From Calliopum simillimum (Eukaryota > Arthropoda > Insecta > Diptera > Lauxaniidae), in assembly GCA_951812925.1 (NCBI GenBank), contig OX638368.1:74806422-74870421 (forward strand): 64,000 nucleotides of DNA, read 5' to 3'. Positions 46,580 to 56,285 of this stretch are shown piece by piece. The notes beneath the pieces were generated by a model that had not been told where the DNA came from, ran no database searches, and saw only the letters and a program-made list of their open reading frames with translations. Every line of letters begins with the position of its first letter. The stretch's first letter is position 1. The position numbers and the translations under genes were made by a program.

Positions 46580-46889
46580 TAGTGGTGAGCAAACCAAGAC
46601 CAAGATCATAGCAGTCTTGGTCTTGGTCTTGTTCTTGCATATTGTGTCTTGGTCATTAAGTCTTGGTCTCAAAGATGCCAAATTTCGAATTGAGATATGA
46701 TTTTATGCTTGAAACGGGCGTGACACACCTATTAACTATAAATTCGAAAGACTTAAAAGCAGTCTTGGTCTTGATGATAATCCTGAGCAAGACCAAGACC
46801 ACAGAAGTCTTGGTCTAGCAATGATATCAGCGTCTAATACCGAGAACAAGACCAAGAATCAAGACCAAGACTAACTTTGCTCATCACTA
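46580..46889. mobile_element. hAT-type MITE, 310 bp
   Basis: TAGTGGTGAGCAAA and TTTGCTCATCACTA form the ends, with a perfect 8-bp TSD, ACTGGGAT (46572-46579 and 46890-46897). The interior is dominated by cttggtcttgg/ccaagaccaag words in both directions. Confidence 0.8.
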
Positions 46890-49351
46890 ACTGGGATTTC
46901 CTTATTGCGCATCTAAACTAGGATTTTTTCTATCATGTAAAAATTCTGAGTTATCTTTTCTTAGAAGTCAAAAAATCACTGTTTTGAGGCCTACTTAAAG
47001 CTATAAGCAAGGATAACTCAGGATCCTTACATGATAGAAAAAAAACCAAGTTTAGATTCATAATAAGCAGATCAAAATTCAAAATAAATGGCTATAAAAA
47101 ATAAGGACCTATAATAGTCTGAGCTCAGGTTTCGGTTCTCATATTTTGCAATCTCAAGTCCGCCAGGCGCCTAACCTATTTTGAGTTTTCTTTTGCTAAA
47201 AAACCATCTATAAATAAACAATTCATAAAAAAATTGGTTTTTATTATTGTGCAATAGGCTCTATCTGCTTGTTTGAACACGCATTTTATACTATATTTGA
47301 ATTGCAATATCCTCTATCTGCCATAATAAGGCGAATAACCAAGGTTTTTTTTAATTTTTTTATTTGAGGGATCTAGTGGCTCTTTTTAATTAATATCGTA
47401 GTACTTCGTTTGATTAACAATATAAAAAATAGCGAATAAAACAGTTTTTTTGCTCTCCTGAAAAATTGTGTTTTTGTAGATAGAGTGTATTGAATATAAG
47501 CCGTCGATATATGAAATGTGCAAAGTTGTAAATTTGTTTGCTCCCCGTTCATTTCCTGAAATTAGAGGTCAAAAAAATAAGATCTCAAAAAAAAATTTGG
47601 AATCGGTAGTGGAAAAAACCCAGCCGGTTTTCGATTAAAGGTCGAAAAATTTGCTAAAAAAAGGCAAGTTGCTTTGACTGCCCGTTACTTCAAAACTATT
47701 AATTTTTTCGTAATGTTTTTAAGCCAACTTTTGTAGAGAATAACTAGGTCAACATTATCTTCTTAGAGAGTCGGTGCGAAAATTCAAATTTTTTAAGAAA
47801 ATTTTCGTGACTTTTTTTCTATAAACTGTTTTTTTTAAATTTTTTAAGGGAGGAATATTTGTTCTGGAATCCTAATATTGCAAAGAATTGAATGTTGATT
47901 AATTTAACAAAAAAAAATTATTTTAAAATATTAAGTTTAAAGGTATGGAGCCGGTCTCAGTGTTGGAAAAAAATAAGTATTTTAATTTTTTTCTTTTAAT
48001 CGCTACTTTATTGGATGCAAGAAAATACATTGCTGGTTGTTATTAAATGCATCATTTAGAACTATTTTTTGCCTTCAAAGTGAGCTATGAAATGGGGTTG
48101 TGCAACTTTTTTTCAAAAAGTTATGACTATTTTAAAATGACATTATGAAAGTTAAGAATTATGTGTGGATTCTCTATAGCAATTGTCATATTACTTTATC
48201 TTTTATAATGTTATTTTAAAATGGTCAAAACTTTTTAAAGAAAAATCATACAAGACCATTCAATAACTCATTTTGAAGAAGAAGAACAGTACTAAATGAC
48301 GCATTTAAAAGAAAAGACCAGAACGATTTTGTGCGTGTTCTAGACAACCTCAAAAATCGTGTTTTTTGAAAATTAGGGGTGAGATATCACACAAACCATA
48401 AGTGATATAGCGATTTCGCGTCCAATTTCGAATTCAGCATTAATAAGTACATCTAAAATGACTATTTTGGTTTTGGTTTGTTGTCGTTTTTTTTAAAATA
48501 CCGTTTTTCGACCTCATTTTAAAAAACATGCCATGAACCGATTTTTAAAACTTTTTTTCTTATTCAGTAAGTGCTCACGTGTAATTTCACATCTAAGTAT
48601 GTGCAGTTAACGACAACTTGATTGAAATTTTTTCCTGGGCTGCGTGCACGAAATTTGAAATTTTCGATTATCTCTGCTGGAACAGCCCAAAAACGAAAAA
48701 AAATGCTATTTTCGTGTTTAGCGATCCCAAATTAGTTTAGAAAATATAATTACCAAAATGGTTTCTTCCAAATTAAAAATTAAGAAGAAAAAATAAATTT
48801 TTTTCTTAACTTTGAAACGAGATCCATTTCTTAAAAACTAATACTTTTTAATAATTTTTTTTTAAATCAATCAGCATTTAATTCCCTACAATATAAAAAT
48901 TCTAGAACAAATATTCCGCCCTTTGAAAATTACAAAAAACCAATTTATAGTAAAAAAGTCACGAACATTTTCTTAAAAAATTGAAACTTTTGTACCGAAA
49001 CAGCAACAAATTTAATTTTTGGACCAAAACTTTTTAAGAAGATAATGTTGACCTAGTCATGCTCTACAAAAGTTGTCTTGGAAATATTATGAAAAAATTA
49101 ATAGTTTTGAAGTAACGGGCAGTCAAAGCGACTTGCCTTTTTTTAGTCAATTTTTCAACCTTTGATCGAAAACCGGCTGGGTTTTTTCCACTACCGATTC
49201 CAAATTTTTTTTTGAGATCTTATTTTTTTGACCTCTAATTTCAGGAAATGGACGGGGAGCAAGCAAAATCAGAATTTTGCACATATGGGCGCTCTAATAC
49301 ACATCTATATATTATTTGATACAACCAGAGATTATACTACATATATATACT

Positions 49352-49483
49352 TGTTAGTTTTTCATTGTAGACGCTAAGTTATACAACCCAAATATTCCAT
49401 TACTTTTTGTGTCACTTTATGTTCTATTACATTTACTCTGTACGTTTTGAATTATATCAGTTTTGTTTTAATAAATCTCAACA
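49352..49483 (+). repeat. copia 5' LTR
   Basis: 132 bp, TG...CA, with AATAAA at about 49470-49475 near its end as the likely polyadenylation signal. No clear TATA box is visible. Confidence 0.95.
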
Positions 49484-49485
49484 AA

Positions 49486-49500
49486 GGTTATGGGCCCAGC
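49486..49500 (+). promoter_or_regulatory. primer-binding site (internal initiator tRNA-Met)
   Basis: GGTTATGGGCCCAGC is complementary to the anticodon-arm region of insect initiator tRNA-Met, the half-tRNA primer used by Drosophila copia. It starts two bases after the LTR. Confidence 0.85.
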
Positions 49501-49577
49501 TACGGCTACAGAATTAAAAAATTAATAAAGTTTGTGCGTAGGTTTCTGTTCGTCGGAATTAAAATTGAATAAAAAAT

Positions 49578-52500
49578 ATGGCTAACGCGGTAACACAAAT
49601 TGATAAGCTAAACGGTGAAAACTATGAAATTTGGTCGGTCCAAATTAAAAGTTTCTTGATCACGTTGGATCTATGGACGGCAATTGAAGGTACGGCTCCT
49701 GCTGATACGGAATCGGATGCTAAGAAAAATCAGTGGAAAGTTTGTGACCAAAAAGCGTTGGCTATTATAACACTCAGTGTAAAGCCATCGGAGCTCATTA
49801 ACATTAAAAGTTGCAAAAGTGCAAGTGAGGCATGGAAAAAGTTAAATGAAATTTACCAGGTCAGTGGTCCGGCCCGTAAAGTAAATTTGTTTAAACAATT
49901 GGCAAGATTTCGATGTGAAAGTGGGCAAAAATTTGCACCACAAATAACCAACTTTTGTACAGTTGCGGATAATTTAAAAGAAATCGGTCTAGAAGTTTCC
50001 GAAGAGCTTCTTAGTGTCATGTTGCTTTGTAGTTTGCCAGATGAGATGGAAAACTTCATTGTAGCAATGGAAAGTCGCGACGCGTTGCCGAAAATTGAAA
50101 CGTTAAATATCAAAATTTTAGAAGAAGAAGAACGACGAAGTGAAAAACTTGCATCGTGTAGTGCGCAAGTATTCGCGATTTCGACGAAGGACAATACGCA
50201 GAAGAAAACCAAAGAAACACGCGAAAAGAAAAACGTCAAATGCTACAATTGTGGTAAACGCGGACATATTCGATCGCAGTGTTGGAGTGCAAACAATAAA
50301 AATAAAGCTAACGATAGCGCACTCATGTTAGGTGTTTTCGGTTCGGGCACACATGAAAAGCAGTGGATTTTAGATAGCGGCGCGTCGTCGCACATGTGTC
50401 GTGAAAAAGAAAATTTTGTTTGTATAAGTGATCATCGTCAAAATGTCATTTTGGCTACAGGTGAAACAGTTTTTACTCGCGGTATAGGCACCATACGTTT
50501 GAAAAACAGTGACAACAATATGATTACTTTAAGCGATGTTTTGTTTGTGCCAGAACTCAACGCAAATTTTCTGTCGGTCGGAAAACTTATTGAAAAAGGT
50601 GTTGATGTGCGGTTTGTAAAAGATAAAGCCATCGCGATGAAACAAAATAAAAAGGTTTTAGTTGCAAATCTTAAATATGGAATATTTTCAGCAGATTTGA
50701 AGGAAATAAAGGATTGTGTTATGTCTAGTGTTGAAAAGCCAAATTTTGAGTTATGGCATAAAAGATTTGGCCATATTAATTGTCGTGACTTAAATTTATT
50801 AAAAAATAAAGATATGTGTCGCGGAATAAACTTAATAAATGAATCCGATTTTGCTTGCATGACATGTGCATTGTGCAAAATCAGTAGCAAACCGTTCCAG
50901 TCATTTCAACAAGTGCTAAGTCCTTCGTTGTTGGAAACGGTGCATTCTGACATTTGCGGCCCCATGCAGGTGACATCGCTGGGTGGATCCAGATATTTCA
51001 TCACATTTATTGACGATCATTCAAGATTCATCAGCGTTTATTTTTTGAAGCAAAAATCGGAAGCACTCAAATATTTTAAAGATTATTTGGCCACAGTTGA
51101 GACGCAGACAGGTTGCAAAATTAAGAAACTTCGCACAGACAATGGTCGTGAGTATATTAATAATGAGTTTAATAATTTTTTAAAATCTAATGGTATAAAG
51201 CATCAAACCACTGTAAGTTACACTCCCCAACAAAATGGGATTGCTGAGAGAGCAAATAGGACTCTCGTAGAAATGGCAAGATGCATGTTGCTAGATTCAT
51301 CATTACCACAAAATTTATGGACTGAAGCCCTAAACACAGCTGTTTATTTCAGAAATAGGGCACCCACAAGCGTACTCAAAGACAAAACGCCTTATGAATG
51401 TTGGTTTAAACGTAAGCCATCGGTATTTCATCTGAAAGTTTTTGGTTGCGATGTCGTAGCGTTGGACAAACGTCCTGGTCGATCTAAGTTCCAGCCAAAA
51501 GGTGAGAAGCTTACATTCATAGGTTATGCAGACGAGTCCAAAGCATATAGATTGTACAACAGGCAAAGCAGATCAGTAAAAATTGCAAGAGACGTCACAT
51601 TCTTTGAAAATTTGAACTCTAGAGAGGAAGCCACTTCTTGCAGTAGGTCTGAGGAAAGTGAAGAAGATAGTTTTTTGCCAATTATACCAGAAGATTACTT
51701 GGCTGTTGAAACTGTAGCAGATGCAGATGATGATGATGATGTTAATCCAAATGCGGATGGGAATTCAGTTGTTCCTGTTGTTGAAGGAGAGGTGAAATCG
51801 GAGGTTGATGTTGAAGAGGATGCATCAAAAATTGACAATGCCATCGTAAAACGGAAAAGAGGACGACCAAGAAAACAATTATCCAACGAAGAGGAAGCAA
51901 ATGAAACTATTAATAAATTAGGTGTTGTTAGTAATGATCCAATTACGGTGAAAGAGGCCATGCAGGACATAAATGCTAAGATGTGGAAAAAAGCTATGAA
52001 AGCTGAATACGACGTTTTGATGAAGAATGGTACTTGGCAGCTGGTAGATAAACCTGAAAAGAAAAATATAATTGGATGTAAGTGGGTATTCACCACGAAA
52101 CGCCAGGCGGACGGCTCGATAGATAAATTTAAGGCACGTTTGGTTGCACTAGGATGCTGTCAAAAGTACAACGTAGACTACTCCGAAACATATGCACCGG
52201 TAGTGCGACATTCAACCATCCGATTAATATTAGCATTGGCTGTTAAACACAAACTTTTGGTCAACCATATCGATGTTGTGGCAGCATATTTGAATGGTCA
52301 TTTGGAAGAGGAAGTGTACATGCAACAGCCTCCAGCATTTGTAGATGAACAAAATCCTCATAAAGTTTGTAGATTGCGAAAGTCACTTTACGGATTAAAG
52401 CAGGCAGGCCGGGATTGGAACAGGAGGGTCACCGAGGTTCTTAACAGCATGGGTTTCCGTAGGTGTGAATCTGACAGTTGCGTCTATACTAAAAGAAGTG

Positions 52501-53477
52501 GTAGCAATGTAAACATAATTGCGTTGTACGTCGACGATATGTTGCTGACTTCTTCATCTGAGGCGGAGATGCAACAAACTGTTAGGGAATTGAATCAGCA
52601 TGTGGAGGCAATCGATAAAGGTCCTGTTTCGTTCTATTTGGGCATGCGAATTGAACGGGAAGGTTTACGTGGAGATATTAAAATACATCAAAATCAACTC
52701 ATCAAAGAATTGCTGGCTAAGTGGAACATGAGTGATTGTAAGTCATCTAGTACACCTTTCCCAAGTGGTACAGTTCTTCAGAAGTGCACAAAGGATTGCG
52801 AGAATCTGGATGTCAAGAGATATCAATCTTTGATGGGAGCGTTAAGTTATTTGGCAGTCATTTCTAGGCCTGATATAGCTCACGTTGTGTCGAAGTTATC
52901 TCAATTCAATTCGCATCCTCATCTTGAGCATTTTACGGCAGCTAAACATATTCTGCGATATTTAAAGGGTACTTCAAATGCTAAATTGGTCTACAGTTCT
53001 AACAGAGATGGTCTGAGCTGCTATACAGATGCAGATTGGGGTTCAGAATCAACTGACCGTAAATCGTATAGCGGTTTTGTGGTTTTCCTTGGAAGTAGTC
53101 CAGTTGCTTGGGAATCCAAAAAACAGCATACCATATCCCTAAGTTCCATGGAGGCGGAGTACATCGCAATGTGTCAAGGCACTAAGGAGGTAGTATTCCA
53201 TAGGACGCTGCTAAAAGAGATGAATTTTCCAGAATATACCAATAGTCCAACTTTGATCCGGTGTGACAATCAGGGAGCACAGTTTTTAGTTAAAAACCCA
53301 ATGGTTCAGAAAAGGTCAAAGCACATTGACATCAAATATCATTATATTAGAGATGTATATGATAGAAATGAAATTTGTATTAACTACGTATCTTCTTCAG
53401 AAAATATTGCTGATTTGTTAACTAAATGTTTGGTTAAAACAAAACATAATGTTTTTTGTAAACTTTTAAACATTTGA
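49578..53477 (+). CDS. copia gag-pol polyprotein
   Basis: 1299 codons without a stop. In order: Gag with a UBN2/DUF4219-like region (residues 1-190); a CCHC zinc knuckle CYNCGKRGHIRSQC (about 220-233); an aspartic protease with WILDSGASSH (about 263-272); a gag-pre-integrase HH-CC-like region (about 390-440); integrase with D458, D521 and E557 (35 residues between the last two, as required); an acidic and basic linker (about 690-780); reverse transcriptase with KWVFTTK and YVDD at 984-987; and RNase H with TDADWG and SSMEAEY. Domain order (integrase before RT) defines Ty1/copia. The protein packages its RNA, copies it to DNA and integrates it. All catalytic residues seen are present, so it may be functional. 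The start is the first ATG after the leader. Confidence 0.95.
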   Translation: MANAVTQIDKLNGENYEIWSVQIKSFLITLDLWTAIEGTAPADTESDAKKNQWKVCDQKALAIITLSVKPSELINIKSCKSASEAWKKLNEIYQVSGPARKVNLFKQLARFRCESGQKFAPQITNFCTVADNLKEIGLEVSEELLSVMLLCSLPDEMENFIVAMESRDALPKIETLNIKILEEEERRSEKLASCSAQVFAISTKDNTQKKTKETREKKNVKCYNCGKRGHIRSQCWSANNKNKANDSALMLGVFGSGTHEKQWILDSGASSHMCREKENFVCISDHRQNVILATGETVFTRGIGTIRLKNSDNNMITLSDVLFVPELNANFLSVGKLIEKGVDVRFVKDKAIAMKQNKKVLVANLKYGIFSADLKEIKDCVMSSVEKPNFELWHKRFGHINCRDLNLLKNKDMCRGINLINESDFACMTCALCKISSKPFQSFQQVLSPSLLETVHSDICGPMQVTSLGGSRYFITFIDDHSRFISVYFLKQKSEALKYFKDYLATVETQTGCKIKKLRTDNGREYINNEFNNFLKSNGIKHQTTVSYTPQQNGIAERANRTLVEMARCMLLDSSLPQNLWTEALNTAVYFRNRAPTSVLKDKTPYECWFKRKPSVFHLKVFGCDVVALDKRPGRSKFQPKGEKLTFIGYADESKAYRLYNRQSRSVKIARDVTFFENLNSREEATSCSRSEESEEDSFLPIIPEDYLAVETVADADDDDDVNPNADGNSVVPVVEGEVKSEVDVEEDASKIDNAIVKRKRGRPRKQLSNEEEANETINKLGVVSNDPITVKEAMQDINAKMWKKAMKAEYDVLMKNGTWQLVDKPEKKNIIGCKWVFTTKRQADGSIDKFKARLVALGCCQKYNVDYSETYAPVVRHSTIRLILALAVKHKLLVNHIDVVAAYLNGHLEEEVYMQQPPAFVDEQNPHKVCRLRKSLYGLKQAGRDWNRRVTEVLNSMGFRRCESDSCVYTKRSGSNVNIIALYVDDMLLTSSSEAEMQQTVRELNQHVEAIDKGPVSFYLGMRIEREGLRGDIKIHQNQLIKELLAKWNMSDCKSSSTPFPSGTVLQKCTKDCENLDVKRYQSLMGALSYLAVISRPDIAHVVSKLSQFNSHPHLEHFTAAKHILRYLKGTSNAKLVYSSNRDGLSCYTDADWGSESTDRKSYSGFVVFLGSSPVAWESKKQHTISLSSMEAEYIAMCQGTKEVVFHRTLLKEMNFPEYTNSPTLIRCDNQGAQFLVKNPMVQKRSKHIDIKYHYIRDVYDRNEICINYVSSSENIADLLTKCLVKTKHNVFCKLLNI

Positions 53478-53554
53478 TTTAAAACAATGATTTTCGTTAA
53501 CTTTTAAAAATTGAATTTAAATAATTGTTAAAGCAAATAATAATTTTGTGTTTG

Positions 53555-53568
53555 GGTTGAGGCGGAGA
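53555..53568 (+). promoter_or_regulatory. copia polypurine tract
   Basis: The purine-rich stretch gaggcggaga immediately before the 3' LTR is the expected plus-strand primer. Confidence 0.6.
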
Positions 53569-53569
53569 T

Positions 53570-53701
53570 TGTTAGTTTTTCATTGTAGACGCTAAGTTAT
53601 ACAACCCAAATATTCCATTACTTTTTGTGTCACTTTATGTTCTATTACATTTACTCTGTACGTTTTGAATTATATCAGTTTTGTTTTAATAAATCTCAAC
53701 A
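53570..53701 (+). repeat. copia 3' LTR
   Basis: Identical to the 5' LTR by eye; ends CTCAACA and is followed by ATACT. Confidence 0.95.
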
Positions 53702-53706
53702 ATACT

Positions 53707-54250
53707 TACTAGAGTTCGCCTTGTGGCCGAAATTCGACCATTGCGATTTGACTTGAAATAAAGGAAAAAGTTTTTTATACTCTTCCTTGGTCGATAAAAC
53801 ACAAAAAACTTTTAATATTCTTCCTTAGGGTTCGGGTTATCTGCATCGGTGCAGCAGCTAAGTTGCAATATTGTACTTTCTATTTAGAGGCGTGTAACTC
53901 CTACTAAAGAGCATACAGTTTTTGATATCGTTCTGTACAGGAACAGACCTCATAATCATATGCAGTTTACAGATTTCCGAACAGATCTACTAAATGTCAT
54001 CAACTTTTATGACATTGAATCTGACGTTTTGATTTCTGATAGATATATAGTTTGTGCTGGTCGGTCAACCACGTTTTTTTTAGAAAATATTGTTTTTTGA
54101 TATAAGGTTTGAATTGTAATTTAAGATAATATTAAAGTAATTTAAGTACCGTGAATCTAATAAACGAACTGAATTGTTATCGATTAGAGTTTTGATAAAT
54201 GAGAATGGCGGCCCCCAACGACTATGTGGATGCATCATCCCACACAGAAT
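53707..54250 (+). other. possible old LTR or leader, unresolved
   Basis: This lies directly before a tRNA-Lys-type primer-binding site, so its end could be a 5' LTR (of the BEL/Pao element downstream or of another retroelement). No second copy of this sequence was found in the window, so LTR identity is not shown. A further atggcggcccccaacgac (54205) looks like a variant of the primer site. Confidence 0.3.
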
Positions 54251-54252
54251 TA

Positions 54253-54270
54253 TGGCGCCCAACGTGGGGC
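54253..54270 (+). promoter_or_regulatory. primer-binding site matching tRNA-Lys
   Basis: TGGCGCCCAACGTGGGGC is the exact complement of the 3' 18 bases of an insect tRNA-Lys including CCA, as I recall that tRNA. It overlaps a perfect 11-bp hairpin (54257-54267 with 54277-54287). It probably belongs to the retroelement whose gag starts at 55588. Confidence 0.6.
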
Positions 54271-54825
54271 ACTTTGCCACGTTGGGCAAGAAATATTAAA
54301 TTGAGAATTAAGAACTCCACATGCAAATCGGACTTAACCTCACTGTTCGTATATAAGTTCGCAGCACAAGACAACGAATTACAGCATCGTGCGAGTAACA
54401 GTTTGCTGCAGCAGTAAAAGAAGAAACTTACATCAAAAGCAACAACAACATTCGTGAAAGCAGAGGAACATCCGAAGCAGAACTAAGGTGAGTGTGTGTA
54501 TTTTGTGTATGCAGTGATTAAACAGTTCTGTACAGTGTTGCCAAATTAGTGCTTTTCGCACTAGATCTAGTGCTTTTTTGGGATTATTACCCGTAAAATT
54601 TTTGGCATAGTGCTTTTTCATTTTTAGTGCTTTTTCTAGTGCTTTTTTCTTTCTTCTTGACGACTTTGTTTTGCTCGGTGAATAAAGTTCATAAAATGCT
54701 GATGTGAACAGGCTTTTAATTTGGAAGTAGAAAATAGTGCTACGTCCTTTTGAACCAATGAAAAAGGTTTCAAAGATTCTTTAGACCTAAACCCTTATGA
54801 AGATCTAGCAAATTTAGTCCTACGT

Positions 54826-55035
54826 GTGTTGTTATTGCCATATTCTAATGCTGAAGTAGAAAAAGTATTTAGTTCGATGGGTGCGTTTAAATCAAAAATA
54901 AAAAACAAACTTTCATTTAATTCTGTAAATTCTTTGCTCCATATTAAATATGGATTAAAATGGAATGGTTGCTGCTGCGACACTTATGAATTACCAGATG
55001 AAACACTGTTAAAAGTAAATTGTCTGCAGGCATAC
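54826..55035 (+). pseudogene. hAT transposase dimerisation-domain fragment
   Basis: The frame begins LLLLPYSNAEVEKVFSSMG and continues FKSKIKNKLSFNSVNSLLHIK. This is the C-terminal hAT dimerisation region (usually ..P.SNA..ER.FS...... K...R..L....L..LL.I), through which hAT transposases multimerise. The zinc finger, the DDE residues and most of the protein are absent, leaving an internal-deletion derivative. It lies on the plus strand within the hAT termini. Confidence 0.8.
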
Positions 55036-55181
55036 TAGAAATCAGAATATTACATAGAAAAATTCGGCTAGGAGGAACCCGAAAGTAGTGAAAATAATTT
55101 AACAGATTTGTTTTAAACTTATAAGCTACAAGTTCGAGTCATCTAAAGCCAAAGTAATGTTGATCTTATATTATATGTGTC

Positions 55182-55313
55182 GTTAAATATCAAAACTGCC
55201 TAAGTCCCACTCAGATTTTTAGGCAAAATAGAATAAATTTCATTGAATTGTTTTTAATTTATTTTATTGTGCCCATATATCGGAGAGGGACTTAGGCAGT
55301 TTTGATACTTAAC
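55182..55313. mobile_element. 132-bp MITE inside the hAT
   Basis: GTTAAATATCAAAACTGCC at the left pairs with GGCAGTTTTGATACTTAAC at the right, with ctaagtccc/gggacttag continuing inward. No convincing TSD. Confidence 0.65.
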
Positions 55314-55587
55314 TACACATATACACGTATATACCTAATAATTATTTCTTGAAAAGTCTTTTTATAAAAGAATTGATTCATAATAAAAATGTTTTTATTA
55401 AAAATAACTAAACTTGTCTGTACACATACGAAACTTTTTCGTTTTTTTTAAATTTTTTTTGCAAATTTGAATTTAGTGCTTTTTTTTGGGGAAAAACGCG
55501 TTTTTTTGCCGGATTTGGTGCGTTTTCAAATTTAAAAGTTGGCAACACTGGTTCTGTAGGTATTGAGTTTGGTATTCGGTTTTAATC

Positions 55588-56285
55588 ATGAGTGAGTGCG
55601 ACGATTTTTCGACTGTGGAGTTGATTAGGTTGCAAAGCGACAAACATGAGGCACTCAAACAAATATTCAGTAATTTTAAAAAGGATGGAGCTGCACGAAA
55701 AACTAAAACTTACTTTAGCAAACGCATTGCTAAAATCGAACAGCTGTATCACGAGTTTAGTGATTCTCATAAGGTCATAGTCAATTAGAAGAACAAAACA
55801 ACCAATATTTTACAAAAAAAATTAGTGCTACTTTTGAAGAATTATACCTTGAAGTTATATGCGTAGTTACTGAAAATTTGGAAGAGCTTTTTCCACCAAC
55901 GGAGACGACCCAAGCGAGCCCAGCTTGCAACACTACAACTCCAGCACCAGATTCATCACGTCAAGTGTCAAGCACTCAACTACCAAATTTACCAGTGCCA
56001 ACATTCACTGGAAAATTCGTCGATTGGCCTACATTTAATGATTCCTTTTCTCAGCTGATTCATCAAAATGAGGATCTTAACAACATTCAACGTTTTCACT
56101 TTCTAAAAAAGGCATTGCATTGTGATCATGATTTAGACATCCATCAGATGGATTTGACCGACCAAAATTATACCGTAGCTTGGGAGATCTTAGGAAAAAG
56201 ATACAACAATCCTCGTATTTTGTTCATGCATCACATACCATGCTTCACATTCCAACCAACACACATCAAAGTAAAAATGCAATAG
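55588..56285 (+). pseudogene. BEL/Pao gag region
   Basis: The frame from the ATG at 55588 (MSECDDFSTVELIRLQ...) has KTYFSKRIAKIEQLYHEFSDSHKVIV, the helical N-terminus of BEL/Pao Gag. It stops at 55786. In another frame 55878-56285 continues with LPVPTFTGKFVDWPTFNDSF, then NNIQRFHFLKKALH and VAWEILGKRYNNPR, a DUF1759 domain. Gag forms the particle that packages element RNA. The cysteine-rich zinc knuckles that should follow are absent apart from a stub (FVHASHTMLHI in the next frame, near 56230), so a deletion joined the end of DUF1759 to the last part of the knuckle. Frameshifts at about 55790 and 56220 make it non-functional. Confidence 0.8.

Larger units (their letters stand above)
45663..49296. 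mobile_element. hAT-like non-autonomous element, 3.6 kb
   Basis: TAGAGCGCCCA at the left and TGGGCGCTCTA at the right are flanked by a perfect 8-bp TSD, ATACACAT (45655-45662 and 49297-49304). TIR start and TSD length fit hAT. The inside has further inverted repeats: 45663-45712 versus 47470-47515, and about 47525-47850 versus 48955-49275. No transposase was found. Confidence 0.8.
49352..53701 (+). mobile_element. complete Ty1/copia retrotransposon
   Basis: Two 132-bp LTRs (49352-49483 and 53570-53701), both TGTTAG...CTCAACA, are identical as far as I can compare them. They are flanked by the 5-bp duplication ATACT (49347-49351 and 53702-53706). It contains a primer-binding site, one open gag-pol frame and a purine-rich tract before the 3' LTR. 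Identical LTRs and the open frame indicate a recent insertion. Confidence 0.95.
54533..55550. mobile_element. hAT element remnant in the BEL leader
   Basis: CAGTGTTGCCAAA at the left and GTTGGCAACACTG at the right are flanked by GTTCTGTA on both sides (54525-54532 and 55551-55558). TIR and 8-bp TSD are typical hAT. At 1,018 bp it keeps only the end of the transposase gene and has itself received a MITE (55182-55313). Confidence 0.9.

Noticed and set aside
49853..52096. Minus-strand frames of 128-150 codons across the copia gene
   Set aside because: They are antisense shadows of the 1299-codon gag-pol frame.
53707..54250. Firm annotation as the BEL 5' LTR
   Set aside because: No matching 3' LTR was found after the integrase, so it is only listed as unresolved.
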